Below are positions 26,324 to 34,553 of a stretch of 49,093 nucleotides of DNA, piece by piece. The notes below the pieces were generated by a model. It searched no databases. It saw only the letters and a program-made list of their open reading frames with translations, and was not told where the DNA came from. The stretch covers positions 1 through 49,093 of the forward strand of contig CAZLLE010000038.1 of NCBI GenBank assembly GCA_964560425.1, read 5' to 3'. The stretch comes from CAZLLE01 sp964560425 (GTDB taxonomy: Bacteria > Campylobacterota > Campylobacteria > Campylobacterales > QNZT01). Positions within the stretch are counted from its first letter, which is position 1. Each line of letters opens with the position of its first letter. A program made the translations under genes and the position numbers.

Positions 26324-28894
26324 TTACATTTGTATAATTTCTCTCTGACCTTTGACATTTGGAGCAGATAATACACCAGCCATTTCAAGCTGTTCAATAA
26401 TTCTAGCAGATCGGTTGTAACCAATTTGGAGTCTTCTTTGAATATAACTGATTGATGTCTTCTTTTCACTTAAAACAATCTTTTTTGCCTCTTCATACAA
26501 TTCATCAAGATCATCATGACTTGTACTGCTTCTATTAGTAGAGCTAGAAGCAATGGCATCTTTATCAAATAAAAATGATTCATCATATACTACCTCTTGC
26601 TGAGCTTTAAGATAATCGACAATTTTTTCAATCTCAAATTCACTTACAAATGGAGCATGAAGACGAATAAGTCCAGAAGAGCCAGGAGGAGTAAAAAGCA
26701 TATCCCCACGCCCTAAAAGTGATTCTGCCCCTTGAGCATCCAAAATAATTTTGGAATCTATTCTTTGACCAACTTTAAAACTAATACGACTTGGAAGGTT
26801 AGCTTTAATAAGACCTGTAACAACATCGACAGAAGGTCTTTGAGTAGCAACAATTAAATGAATACCTGCAGCTCTTGCCATCTGTGCAAGTCTAGCAATA
26901 TATAACTCCACATCTTTACCACTTGTCATCATCAAATCTGCCAACTCATCAATAATAATCACAATATAAGGGAAAATTTCTCCACCCTCTTTTTTTGACT
27001 TTTCATTATAATTTTCAATATTTTTAGTTTTAGTCTGACTCATAAGTTTATAGCGTCTCTCCATCTCTACAACCATGTTTGAGAGTGCCAAAATTGCCTG
27101 TTTTGGTTGTGTGATTACGGGAGTTAAAAGATGAGGAATATCATTATAGATAGAAAATTCCAACATTTTGGGATCAATCATAAGTAATTTTAACTGTTCA
27201 GGAGAGTTTCTATAGAGTAAAGAGACCAACATAGAATTTACTCCAACACTTTTACCACTTCCCGTAGTACCAGCAATTAAGAGATGTGGTAACTTTTTTA
27301 GATCTGTTACAAATGGATTACCAACAACATCCTTACCTATTGCAATAGTTAGTTCAGAAGAGGACTTTTGAAAAATTTCACTCTCAATAATCTCTTTTAG
27401 ATAGATCATCTGAATTTTTGAATTTGGTATCTCAATACCTATTACATCTTTACCCGGAATTGGAGCTTGAAGTCTAATTGTTTTTGCTTTGAGTGCCATA
27501 GCCAAATCATCTTGAAGTGTTAAAACTTTTGAAACTTTGATATGAGCTGCTGGTCGAAACTCAAAAGTGGTAACAACAGGACCAGAATAGGTACGAACAA
27601 CATCACCCTCTATTTTAAACTGTTTTAATTTATTGAGTAAATCTTTGATTTTTTGGTCAATCTCTCCTTCATCTACATGATGTTTTTTTGCAGGTGGATC
27701 TTCCAAATATTTTGTCTCTGGCAACTTAAAATCTTTTGGCTTATTATCTTTGCCTTTATCTATCTGATCTAATAGGGCTTTATTCTCTTCAAGCTCTTTT
27801 ACAATTACACCTGAATAGGTTATATTTTTCGTACTATCTACAACCTTTGGTTTTGGTTCCTCTTTTTTAGGTATTGGTTTGACTACTATTTTTGGCTCTT
27901 CTTTTACTATTGTTTTAACTATGGGTTTTGGTTCGTCTCTCTTGATTATTGGTTTAACCTCTTTTTTCTCAATATTTTGAATAGGTTTTTTCTGAATTTC
28001 AACTTTTTTTTCTGGAGGTTTAGTGAGCGTTTTTTCACTTACTTGCTTTGTTTCAGAAACATCTTTTTTTATTTTTTTGACAAGACCTTTTAATATATGT
28101 TCACTCTCTTTTTTTATTAACTCTATCTTCTCTTTTGTCTTTTTCTCCAACTCTATATCTTCTGCAACTATTTTTGGTTTTACAACCTCTTTTTTAACTT
28201 CTATCTTTTTGTCTAAAACTTTACTTTTTGGAGCTTCCTTTACTTCTTCTTTTACCTCTTTTTTAGGTTCAACTGGAGTTTTTACTACAATATCTTTATC
28301 ATCGATGGGTATATCTTTGGGTAGATTATTCTTATCAAATGAAGAAGCTTGAGCATCAATAAAAGAGTTATCCTCTTCTTTAGTAACTTTTGATAAAAAT
28401 TTTTTTACATTAGGTTTAATATCTTTGATCTTTTTTAATTTATCCATTCTTTTTGGTACATTTTCAAAAGAGCCATCTAGTAAAAGAACTGTAGAGATTG
28501 AAATCATAAATACAATAAATAACCAAATTCCCCAACTTCCAATATAGTGAGAAAGTCCCGCAACTGCACTAGTTCCAATCATTCCGTCTAGAGGATATGG
28601 AGCAATCTGAGATTGCAACATGAGAATAGATATCAATAAAAGAGTACCAGAAAATATTGCATTTGCAATCTCCTCTTTAGTCATTGTTGACTCTTCACCT
28701 TTATAGACAATATAAGCTGGAACAATCAATGCAAATGGATAGATAAAAGCTAAAACACCAAATAAATTACGATTTAGATGCCCCATGATTGCTCCAATTT
28801 TTCCAACAGCGGGAGCATCAGGAAACATTGTCGATAATCCTAGAAATAGTAATGTAAAAACAATAAGGATAAATTTGAACTCTTTTAAAATAAT
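26324..28894 (-). CDS. ftsK: DNA translocase FtsK
   Basis: FtsK/SpoIIIE pumps DNA at the division septum. The C-terminal motor has Walker A GTTGSGKSVGVN (near residue 541), Walker B IIIDELADLMM and ATQRPSVDVVTGLIKANLPSR, then a winged-helix gamma domain ending RRLQIGYNRSARIIEQLEMAGVLS. A long Lys/Glu/Pro-rich linker (~135-410) joins it to four N-terminal membrane helices. The first ATG is at 28828, but the frame stays open upstream and encodes the missing first helix (KFILIVFTLLFLGLST). No ATG, GTG or TTG occurs there; I place the start at ATT 28894, 8 bases after AAGAAGG (28903-28909). If ATG 28828 is used the protein has 834 residues and lacks helix one. Confidence 0.93.
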   Translation of the reverse strand: MILKEFKFILIVFTLLFLGLSTMFPDAPAVGKIGAIMGHLNRNLFGVLAFIYPFALIVPAYIVYKGEESTMTKEEIANAIFSGTLLLISILMLQSQIAPYPLDGMIGTSAVAGLSHYIGSWGIWLFIVFMISISTVLLLDGSFENVPKRMDKLKKIKDIKPNVKKFLSKVTKEEDNSFIDAQASSFDKNNLPKDIPIDDKDIVVKTPVEPKKEVKEEVKEAPKSKVLDKKIEVKKEVVKPKIVAEDIELEKKTKEKIELIKKESEHILKGLVKKIKKDVSETKQVSEKTLTKPPEKKVEIQKKPIQNIEKKEVKPIIKRDEPKPIVKTIVKEEPKIVVKPIPKKEEPKPKVVDSTKNITYSGVIVKELEENKALLDQIDKGKDNKPKDFKLPETKYLEDPPAKKHHVDEGEIDQKIKDLLNKLKQFKIEGDVVRTYSGPVVTTFEFRPAAHIKVSKVLTLQDDLAMALKAKTIRLQAPIPGKDVIGIEIPNSKIQMIYLKEIIESEIFQKSSSELTIAIGKDVVGNPFVTDLKKLPHLLIAGTTGSGKSVGVNSMLVSLLYRNSPEQLKLLMIDPKMLEFSIYNDIPHLLTPVITQPKQAILALSNMVVEMERRYKLMSQTKTKNIENYNEKSKKEGGEIFPYIVIIIDELADLMMTSGKDVELYIARLAQMARAAGIHLIVATQRPSVDVVTGLIKANLPSRISFKVGQRIDSKIILDAQGAESLLGRGDMLFTPPGSSGLIRLHAPFVSEFEIEKIVDYLKAQQEVVYDESFLFDKDAIASSSTNRSSTSHDDLDELYEEAKKIVLSEKKTSISYIQRRLQIGYNRSARIIEQLEMAGVLSAPNVKGQREIIQM

Positions 28895-28913
28895 GGCTTT
28901 TACCTTCTTAGAT

Positions 28914-28936
28914 AACTGACCTAAGAGAGGTCAGTT
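28914..28936 (-). promoter_or_regulatory. Stem-loop in the flgL-ftsK gap / ftsK leader
   Basis: AACTGACC / GGTCAGTT, perfect 8-base stem with a 7-base loop. It lies 26 bases after the flgL stop and directly before the ftsK ribosome site, and just downstream of the predicted ftsK -10. It may be a weak flgL terminator or a 5' UTR structure controlling ftsK translation; no U-run follows. Confidence 0.5.
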
Positions 28937-28943
28937 TCTAACG

Positions 28944-28952
28944 ATTATACCA
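28944..28952 (-). promoter_or_regulatory. Extended -10 promoter for ftsK
   Basis: Minus strand TGGTATAAT is a perfect TATAAT with the TG extension, in the gap after flgL. A transcript from here would start near 28936 and have a ~40-base leader containing the stem-loop at 28914-28936. No good -35 is seen, as is common for extended -10 promoters. Confidence 0.55.
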
Positions 28953-28961
28953 AAAAATAGT

Positions 28962-30887
28962 TTACTTTATATAATTTAAAAGTGTTAAAGAGTTTACTTT
29001 TGAGATAGTTGAAAGAAGTGCCTCATAGCCTAAAGATACTTGTTTTAACTTCATAATTGACTCTGCCATGTCTGTATCTACAATTTCAGATCTAATCTTA
29101 AGAACATTAAATTCAAGAGTCATAGCATTCTCATTCTCCTGTTCTAACCTCTTTGACATTGAACCAATTTCAACATGGTGGCGACTAATATGATTACTCA
29201 AATTATCAATATTACCAATAGCATCTTCAATACCTAAACTTCTTGAATCAACACTATTTCCTGCATCAATCTTTGATATTCCAATACGCACTGATTTAAT
29301 AATATCATCAAGATCTTGGAAGAGATTTATATTTGCATTTTCTGTAACAATTGCACTATTTGACATAAATGAGATAGTCGGGGAATTTGTCGCAAAATTA
29401 TCTGCATTTGAATCAAAAAGAGAAAATTTAGCTTGACTATTTTTATTTGTATGATCTGTTATTTTCATAACACCACTATCATCAAGATCAACACTTACAT
29501 CTTTTTTGGCTAATACAACAGCATTATCAAATCCACTTTTATCATTGGTAGCTGGTAAATTATCAGAAACAACCATTGAGATAATATTATTTAATTGCCC
29601 CATAGTAACCTCATCAGCAGGGGTAGAAGTGGCATTTTGAGCATTAAAAATATCATAACTATTTCCATCTACAGTAAAAGATGAACCGCCATTATTCATA
29701 TTAAGTGAAATATCTTTTTGAACTCCATTGATGTTAGTAATTTTCATAGTATAAGAGGAACTATCCATAGATGAACTTGCAATTTCACTTAGTTTACTCT
29801 GAGAGGTTGCAATATCACCATTTGATAATATTGCAACATTACCTTTTAATATATTTCCACTTTTCTCAAAATAGAAACTATCACTATGAACTTTAGAATC
29901 ACCTGCCGTTGAACTCATACCACTATCAATAAAATTAATAGTATTATCAACACCAACTTCTAAACTACTAATATCATTCACATCAGCACTAGAACCAACT
30001 AAATTAAAAGATATTTGACTTGTACCATCTTTCAATTCATCCACAACAATTAAACCATCTTTCAAAGAGACATCTACAACCTTATTTGTACTACTATTTC
30101 CAAAAGATTCTCCTATCTTAAATAGCAAATCAGAAACAGGATGAGAGCCATCTAATACAATTTTTTCTTTAAAACTTTCTCCATCTCCTTTTTTACCAGA
30201 AAGATAAAAATAGGAGTCTGTACTACTCCCTATAAGCTGACCAATTGTGCTATCTTCTGTAATAGTCTCTCCAAAGTTTTTACTATTGGGATCTTTATCA
30301 ATCAACTTTACATTTGTACTTAAACTCTTTTCAACACTATTATTTACTCCTAAAAATAGATCTTTCCCATTTATAGAGTACTCCATATTTTTAGAACGAC
30401 TTAGTTGAACACTTAAATTTTTATCATTACCTTTATAGTTTCCCAAATCATCAAATGGCTTAACATTTGTAGCACTACCAGAGAAAATATATTCACCATT
30501 AATAGAAGTATTTGCAATATTTAGAAGATGATCTTTTTGTGCTTCAAGTTCAACTGCTAAATCTCTAAGATTATCACTATTCATAGGAGCATTTGCAGCT
30601 TGGATTAGTTTTGTCTTAACATATGTAAGTGTTCCATTAAAGTCCTGCATAGCATCATCACTTGCATCGCTAATAACACGAGATTTCATTGTTCTATCTT
30701 GAACCTCTTTTAAAGCACTTTGATGATTATCCAAACGAAGGGCATCAGAGTATACATTAGTATCTTCATAACTAGACTCTATTCTTCGTCCTGAAGATAT
30801 CTGTGTATTTAATCTATCTATCTCTTTCATAGATCTTTGATGATCACTTTGAAACCCCGTATACATCGAACTATCTATCGCTCTCAT
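28962..30887 (-). CDS. flgL: Flagellar hook-associated protein FlgL (HAP3)
   Basis: FlgL (641 residues) joins the hook to the flagellin filament. The N-terminal coiled coil (MYTGFQSDHQRSMKEIDRLN, QISSGRRIESSYEDTNVYSDALRLD) and GEYIFSGS near residue 138 are flagellin/FlgL signatures, and the C-terminal helix (~575-641) pairs with the N-terminus. The middle (~150-560) is a large Ser/Asp/Asn-rich insertion without Cys, presumably exposed domains; E. coli FlgL is about half this size, while long FlgL proteins are usual in Campylobacterota. It is a lone flagellar gene here. A sigma-28-like promoter lies at 30925-30951 and an AAAGG ribosome site precedes the ATG. Confidence 0.92.
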   Translation of the reverse strand: MRAIDSSMYTGFQSDHQRSMKEIDRLNTQISSGRRIESSYEDTNVYSDALRLDNHQSALKEVQDRTMKSRVISDASDDAMQDFNGTLTYVKTKLIQAANAPMNSDNLRDLAVELEAQKDHLLNIANTSINGEYIFSGSATNVKPFDDLGNYKGNDKNLSVQLSRSKNMEYSINGKDLFLGVNNSVEKSLSTNVKLIDKDPNSKNFGETITEDSTIGQLIGSSTDSYFYLSGKKGDGESFKEKIVLDGSHPVSDLLFKIGESFGNSSTNKVVDVSLKDGLIVVDELKDGTSQISFNLVGSSADVNDISSLEVGVDNTINFIDSGMSSTAGDSKVHSDSFYFEKSGNILKGNVAILSNGDIATSQSKLSEIASSSMDSSSYTMKITNINGVQKDISLNMNNGGSSFTVDGNSYDIFNAQNATSTPADEVTMGQLNNIISMVVSDNLPATNDKSGFDNAVVLAKKDVSVDLDDSGVMKITDHTNKNSQAKFSLFDSNADNFATNSPTISFMSNSAIVTENANINLFQDLDDIIKSVRIGISKIDAGNSVDSRSLGIEDAIGNIDNLSNHISRHHVEIGSMSKRLEQENENAMTLEFNVLKIRSEIVDTDMAESIMKLKQVSLGYEALLSTISKVNSLTLLNYIK

Positions 30888-30924
30888 TATTTTACCTTTT
30901 GAAAATTTGAAATTATTAACCTTA

Positions 30925-30951
30925 ATATCGACAGATTATCGAATATTTTTA
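30925..30951 (-). promoter_or_regulatory. FliA (sigma-28)-like promoter of flgL
   Basis: Minus strand TAAA (30948-30951), 15 bases, then GTCGATAT (30925-30932), close to the sigma-28 consensus TAAA-N15-GCCGATAA with the exact spacing. It lies 38 bases before the flgL ATG, which fits a late flagellar gene. Confidence 0.6.
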
Positions 30952-30990
30952 ACTATTTTTCAAAAAAAAATACAAAATAGTAAAATAATG

Positions 30991-31019
30991 TTGATTTTTT
31001 AGAAAAAAGAGTGTATTAT
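30991..31019 (+). promoter_or_regulatory. Sigma-70-type promoter of the HU gene
   Basis: TTGATT (30991-30996), 17 bases, TATTAT (31014-31019). The predicted start near 31026 leaves a ~50-base leader to the HU ATG at 31077. Confidence 0.6.
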
Positions 31020-31076
31020 GCCCCGAAATATCGATATCTCAATGATATTTTAATAAAAAGAGTAAGGATTTAAAAG

Positions 31077-31355
31077 ATGAAAAAAGCTGAATTTATTCAA
31101 GCTATATCAGAAAAAACAGAACTATCTAAAAAGGATGCTTTAGCTGCTGTAGATGCTGTATTAGAGACAATTGAAGAAGCATTGGTTGCTAAAAAGAGTG
31201 TTAGTTTTATTGGTTTTGGTACATTTTCTACATCTCCAAGAGCTGCAAGAACAGCAAGAGTACCTGGAACAACAAAAGTTGTAGATGTACCCGCAACAAC
31301 GGCTGTAAAATTTAAAGTTGGAAAAAAACTTAAAGAAGCAGTAGCAAAAGCTTAA
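31077..31355 (+). CDS. hup: DNA-binding protein HU
   Basis: This 92-residue histone-like HU/IHF family protein has the N-terminal helix MKKAEFIQAISEKTELSKKDA, GFGTFSTSPRAARTAR at residues ~47-62 as the HU signature, and the C-terminal VKFKVGKKLKEAV. It forms dimers that bend and compact DNA. The length and lack of IHF features favour HU. A clear promoter lies upstream, AAGGA precedes the ATG, and an intrinsic terminator with a T-run follows before tRNA-Leu, so the gene is transcribed alone. Confidence 0.96.
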   Translation: MKKAEFIQAISEKTELSKKDALAAVDAVLETIEEALVAKKSVSFIGFGTFSTSPRAARTARVPGTTKVVDVPATTAVKFKVGKKLKEAVAKA

Positions 31356-31362
31356 TCTATTT

Positions 31363-31398
31363 AAAAGGTTTGTTTAGATATTATTACAAACCTTTTTT
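31363..31398 (+). terminator. Intrinsic terminator of the HU gene
   Basis: AAAAGGTTTGT / ACAAACCTTTT, an 11-base stem with 12-base loop, running into TTTTTT and ending directly before tRNA-Leu. A textbook rho-independent form. Confidence 0.85.
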
Positions 31399-31485
31399 GC
31401 CGGGGTGGTGAAATTGGTAGACACGCCAGATTCAAAATCTGGTGGGCGTAAGCCCGTACCGGTTCGATTCCGGTCCTCGGTACCA
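31399..31485 (+). tRNA. tRNA-Leu (anticodon CAA)
   Basis: An 87-base class II tRNA. Acceptor GCCGGGG pairs with CCTCGGT (one G-U at the first pair), the anticodon stem CCAGA/TCTGG encloses TTCAAAA with anticodon CAA, a long variable arm (GGGCGTAAGCCC) follows, then the T-arm with GGTTCGATTCC. Discriminator A and CCA are encoded. It reads UUG Leu codons. It sits between the HU terminator and a hairpin at 31491-31514. Confidence 0.96.
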
Positions 31486-31490
31486 TTTAC

Positions 31491-31514
31491 AAATAGCTTA
31501 TTTTTGAGCTATTT
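31491..31514 (+). terminator. Stem-loop after tRNA-Leu
   Basis: AAATAGCT / AGCTATTT, 8-base stem with 8-base loop, followed by TGTATCTCC. It probably ends the tRNA transcript. Confidence 0.5.
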
Positions 31515-31572
31515 TGTATCTCCTTACTCTATCTTCAAATTAAACATAATCTTAAAACAACCGATTTTCTAG

Positions 31573-31578
31573 TATAAT
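31573..31578 (+). promoter_or_regulatory. -10 element of murA
   Basis: Perfect TATAAT in AGTATAATAT, 33 bases before the murA ATG. No strong -35 is visible. Confidence 0.45.
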
Positions 31579-31611
31579 ATTTACTAAAAATAATTATCCA
31601 AGGAAAATAAT

Positions 31612-32874
31612 ATGGACTATTTAGAGATAGAAGGTCAACAAAAGCTGAGTGGTTCAGTTGAGATATCTGGAGCCAAAAATGCAGCCCTTCCACTTTTAGC
31701 ATGTACAATTCTTTTTAAAAATAGAGTTGAAATTTGTAACTTACCAGAAGTAAATGATATCTCTACACTTTTACAACTACTCAAAAATCTTGGAGCATCA
31801 TATACATTTGAAGATGATTGTGCAACAATAGACTCATCAACTATCAATAATACCGTAGCAAAATATGATATTGTAAGAAAAATGCGTGCATCTATTCTCA
31901 CTTTAGGTCCTCTGCTTACCCGTTTTGGTCATTGTGAAGTATCTCTTCCCGGAGGATGTGCTATAGGACAAAGACCTATTGATTTACATTTAAAAGCATT
32001 AGAGATGATGGGTGCAAATATTGAAATCAAACAAGGATATGTTTTGGCAACTGCCAAAGATGGACTCAAAGGTGCTACAATAATTTTTGATAAAATCACC
32101 GTAACAGGTACAGAAAATATTGTCATGGCAGCAGCACTAGCACATGGTAAAACACATATAATAAATGCAGCAAAAGAGCCAGAAGTTGTGCAACTGTGTG
32201 AAGTAATTAACAGTAGTGGTGTAACAATAGAAGGAATTGGAACTGATGAACTTATAATTCACGGAAATGGCGGAGAACTATTAGAGAGCCAAACTATTAC
32301 AGTAATTCCAGATAGAATAGAAGCTGCAACATATCTTTGTGCAGGAGCTATCACAAATAGTGAAATCACTCTACACAAAGTAGAACACTCTCATCTATTA
32401 TCTGTAATTTTAAAACTCCAAGAGATGGGATTCTCTTTTGAGATGAATAATAACTCTCTTACAATCAAACCAACACCAAAAGTTCTAGCATTCAACGCAA
32501 TAACAACAGAGTATCCAGGATTTCCAACAGATGTACAAGCACAATTCATGGCTCTTGCTACACAAGCAAAAGGATCAACCATAATAGAAGAGAGACTTTT
32601 TGAAAATAGATTTATGCATGTAAGTGAACTTCAGAGAATGGGAACAAAAATAAGATTAAATCAAAATACAGCCACAATAGAGGGAGAACAATCTCTTCAT
32701 GGAGCAGATGTAATGGCTACCGATCTAAGAGCTAGTAGTGCTCTTATTTTAGCTGCCCTTGTAGCAGAAGGAACTACCCGTGTACATAGAATTTACCATT
32801 TAGATCGTGGATATGTAGCTCTTGAAAAAAAACTTAGTAAATTGGGAGCTAAAATAAAAAGACTCAAAGAGTAA
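31612..32874 (+). CDS. murA: UDP-N-acetylglucosamine 1-carboxyvinyltransferase
   Basis: MurA (420 residues) adds enolpyruvate from PEP to UDP-GlcNAc, the first committed step of peptidoglycan synthesis. The EPSP-synthase-like fold shows SGAKNAALPLLA with the substrate-binding Lys-Asn near residue 22, RKMRASILTLGPLLTRFG near 90, and LPGGCAIGQRP with the catalytic Cys at ~116, the residue hit by fosfomycin; the strain therefore has the sensitive form. TDLRASSALILAAL and YHLDRGYVALEKKL near the C-terminus complete the family pattern. AAGGAAA lies before the ATG. It is a single gene with its own promoter. Confidence 0.97.
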   Translation: MDYLEIEGQQKLSGSVEISGAKNAALPLLACTILFKNRVEICNLPEVNDISTLLQLLKNLGASYTFEDDCATIDSSTINNTVAKYDIVRKMRASILTLGPLLTRFGHCEVSLPGGCAIGQRPIDLHLKALEMMGANIEIKQGYVLATAKDGLKGATIIFDKITVTGTENIVMAAALAHGKTHIINAAKEPEVVQLCEVINSSGVTIEGIGTDELIIHGNGGELLESQTITVIPDRIEAATYLCAGAITNSEITLHKVEHSHLLSVILKLQEMGFSFEMNNNSLTIKPTPKVLAFNAITTEYPGFPTDVQAQFMALATQAKGSTIIEERLFENRFMHVSELQRMGTKIRLNQNTATIEGEQSLHGADVMATDLRASSALILAALVAEGTTRVHRIYHLDRGYVALEKKLSKLGAKIKRLKE

Positions 32875-32986
32875 TGAGTACTAAAGCAAAAATAACTAAT
32901 AAAAATAGATAAACAAGGATCTTCAAAGGATGAAACTAAATTTTTTTCACTATACTCTGTAAAATTAAATTTAAGGCAATATTTTT

Positions 32987-33970
32987 ATGAGTGAATTTTT
33001 TAATACAGATAAGTCTCCTTTTGAAGGTCAATTTCCAGATGGTCATCCTGTTCGTGTATATTTAGAAGAAAATCTTCTTATTAGAAGTTATATTCAAGAA
33101 CTTCAAGCAACCAATCCACAAACCCATCTGATATTTTTTACCGAACTATTCAATAAACTCGGCAAAGTGGAACTGCACTTTGCTCGAAAAGAGAATCAAC
33201 TTTTTCCATATCTTGAAAAACATGGTTGGACAAGCCCATCACAAAACATGTGGGCATTTCATGATCAAATCCGCGAGGAGATCAAAGAGGCAAGAAAAGC
33301 TATAAAAGAAGAGAATATTGAGTCTATTATTTATACTACACAAACTCTATTTAGATCACTTGAACATATTATGCAAGTTGAGGAGGGTAGATTACTTCCA
33401 AATGCAATGGATATGCTTAGTGAAGATGAGTGGAAAGAGTTTCGTGAAGGTGATGAAGAGATTGGCTGGATGTTTGATACTCCACCAACTACCTATCCTG
33501 AAGTTACATACATTCACCCCTCTCAAGATACAAAAAAGAGAGATCTACCTTTTGGAATAGAAGATAAAACACACTATGACGAAGGATATTTAACACCAGC
33601 TCAAGTAAACTCCATATTTAGAATTTTACCAGTTGATATAACTTATGTAAATGAAAACGATCAAGTAGTTTTTTACAACCGTGGAGATGATAGAGTCTTC
33701 CCAAGAAGTGCAGGAATTATCGGACGAGAAGTAAAGTTTTGCCATCCACCAAAAAGTGTTGATCAAGTACTAAAAATCCTAGAAGAGTTTAAAGCAGGAA
33801 GACAAGATCTAGCAGAGTTTTGGATCGAATTTAAAGGACAATTTGTTCATATCCAATACTTTGCCGTGCGTGATGAAGATCGAACTTACCGAGGAGTGAT
33901 AGAGATGAGTCAAGATGTAACTCATATACGATCACTTAAGGGACAACAACGGTTGTTGGATTGGAATTAA
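32987..33970 (+). CDS. Hemerythrin-domain protein with C-terminal PAS domain (DUF438-like)
   Basis: This 327-residue soluble protein has a hemerythrin/HHE four-helix domain at residues ~15-150. His20, His64, Glu69, His92, His127 and Glu132 are placed to bind a di-iron centre. Residues ~205-320 form a PAS domain (LTPAQVNSIFRILPVDITYVNENDQVVFYN, IEMSQDVTHIRSL) of the type found in DUF438 proteins. No kinase, cyclase or chemoreceptor output domain is attached, so it may relay oxygen or redox state by binding a partner, or protect against nitrosative stress; the role is inference. It is transcribed alone, with AAGG before the ATG, and ends 7 bases from the convergent ABC gene. Confidence 0.85.
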   Translation: MSEFFNTDKSPFEGQFPDGHPVRVYLEENLLIRSYIQELQATNPQTHLIFFTELFNKLGKVELHFARKENQLFPYLEKHGWTSPSQNMWAFHDQIREEIKEARKAIKEENIESIIYTTQTLFRSLEHIMQVEEGRLLPNAMDMLSEDEWKEFREGDEEIGWMFDTPPTTYPEVTYIHPSQDTKKRDLPFGIEDKTHYDEGYLTPAQVNSIFRILPVDITYVNENDQVVFYNRGDDRVFPRSAGIIGREVKFCHPPKSVDQVLKILEEFKAGRQDLAEFWIEFKGQFVHIQYFAVRDEDRTYRGVIEMSQDVTHIRSLKGQQRLLDWN

Positions 33971-33977
33971 ACTATAA

Positions 33978-34553
33978 TTACAACCTAACAATCCGATCAC
34001 TAGCCCAAACCGCCAAATCTTCATCATGAGTGATAAGAAGTACCCCTACTCTATCCAAAAATTGAACTAATAGTTTCATGACATCTAGTTGAACCACATT
34101 ATCAAGTGCTGATGTGGGTTCATCAGCCAAAATTAAATCTGGTTGCATTAATAAAGCTCTTAGAATTGAGCATCTTTGCAGTTGCCCTCCGCTTAATTGA
34201 TGGGGCTTTTTGGAAAGTAGATCTTTCTCTAAATTTAATTTTTTTAGATACTCATCTATATGAGTTAATGAAGCTACCTCTTTGATTTGATTTAATATTG
34301 AGTATGTAGGATGAAAAGAGCTATAAGGGTCTTGAAAAACTTGGGCTATTTTTTTTACCTTTATTGTCCCTTTTAGTGGTTTTTGTTCTGCTATTATTAG
34401 TTCAAATAGTGTACTTTTTCCACTTCCACTCTCTCCTACTATGGAGATAATCTCCCCTTTTTTTAATTTTAGGGAGAAATTATCATATAGTAATTTACTT
34501 TTTTGATAACCAAATGTTAGATTAGTGATCTCTAATACTGTATCTTTTTGCAT
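33978..34553 (-). CDS. ABC transporter ATP-binding protein, peptide/nickel type
   Basis: This 191-residue ABC ATPase has Walker A GESGSGKSTLFE near residue 40, a Q-loop QVFQDPYSSFHPTYS near 90 that is characteristic of Dpp/Opp/Nik ATPases, the signature LSGGQLQRCSILRALL near 120, Walker B LILADEPTSALD and the H-loop His in LLITHDED. It is short: Opp/Dpp-type ATPases usually run to 260-330 residues with a C-terminal oligopeptide domain, which is absent here. No permease or binding protein gene adjoins, so substrate and partners are unknown. Its ATG overlaps the proA stop by one base (TAATG), so it is translated with proA. Confidence 0.85.
   Translation of the reverse strand: MQKDTVLEITNLTFGYQKSKLLYDNFSLKLKKGEIISIVGESGSGKSTLFELIIAEQKPLKGTIKVKKIAQVFQDPYSSFHPTYSILNQIKEVASLTHIDEYLKKLNLEKDLLSKKPHQLSGGQLQRCSILRALLMQPDLILADEPTSALDNVVQLDVMKLLVQFLDRVGVLLITHDEDLAVWASDRIVRL

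Noticed and set aside
28023..28352. Plus-strand frame rich in Ser/Phe opposite the FtsK linker
   Set aside because: Mirror of the Lys/Glu-rich FtsK linker codons.
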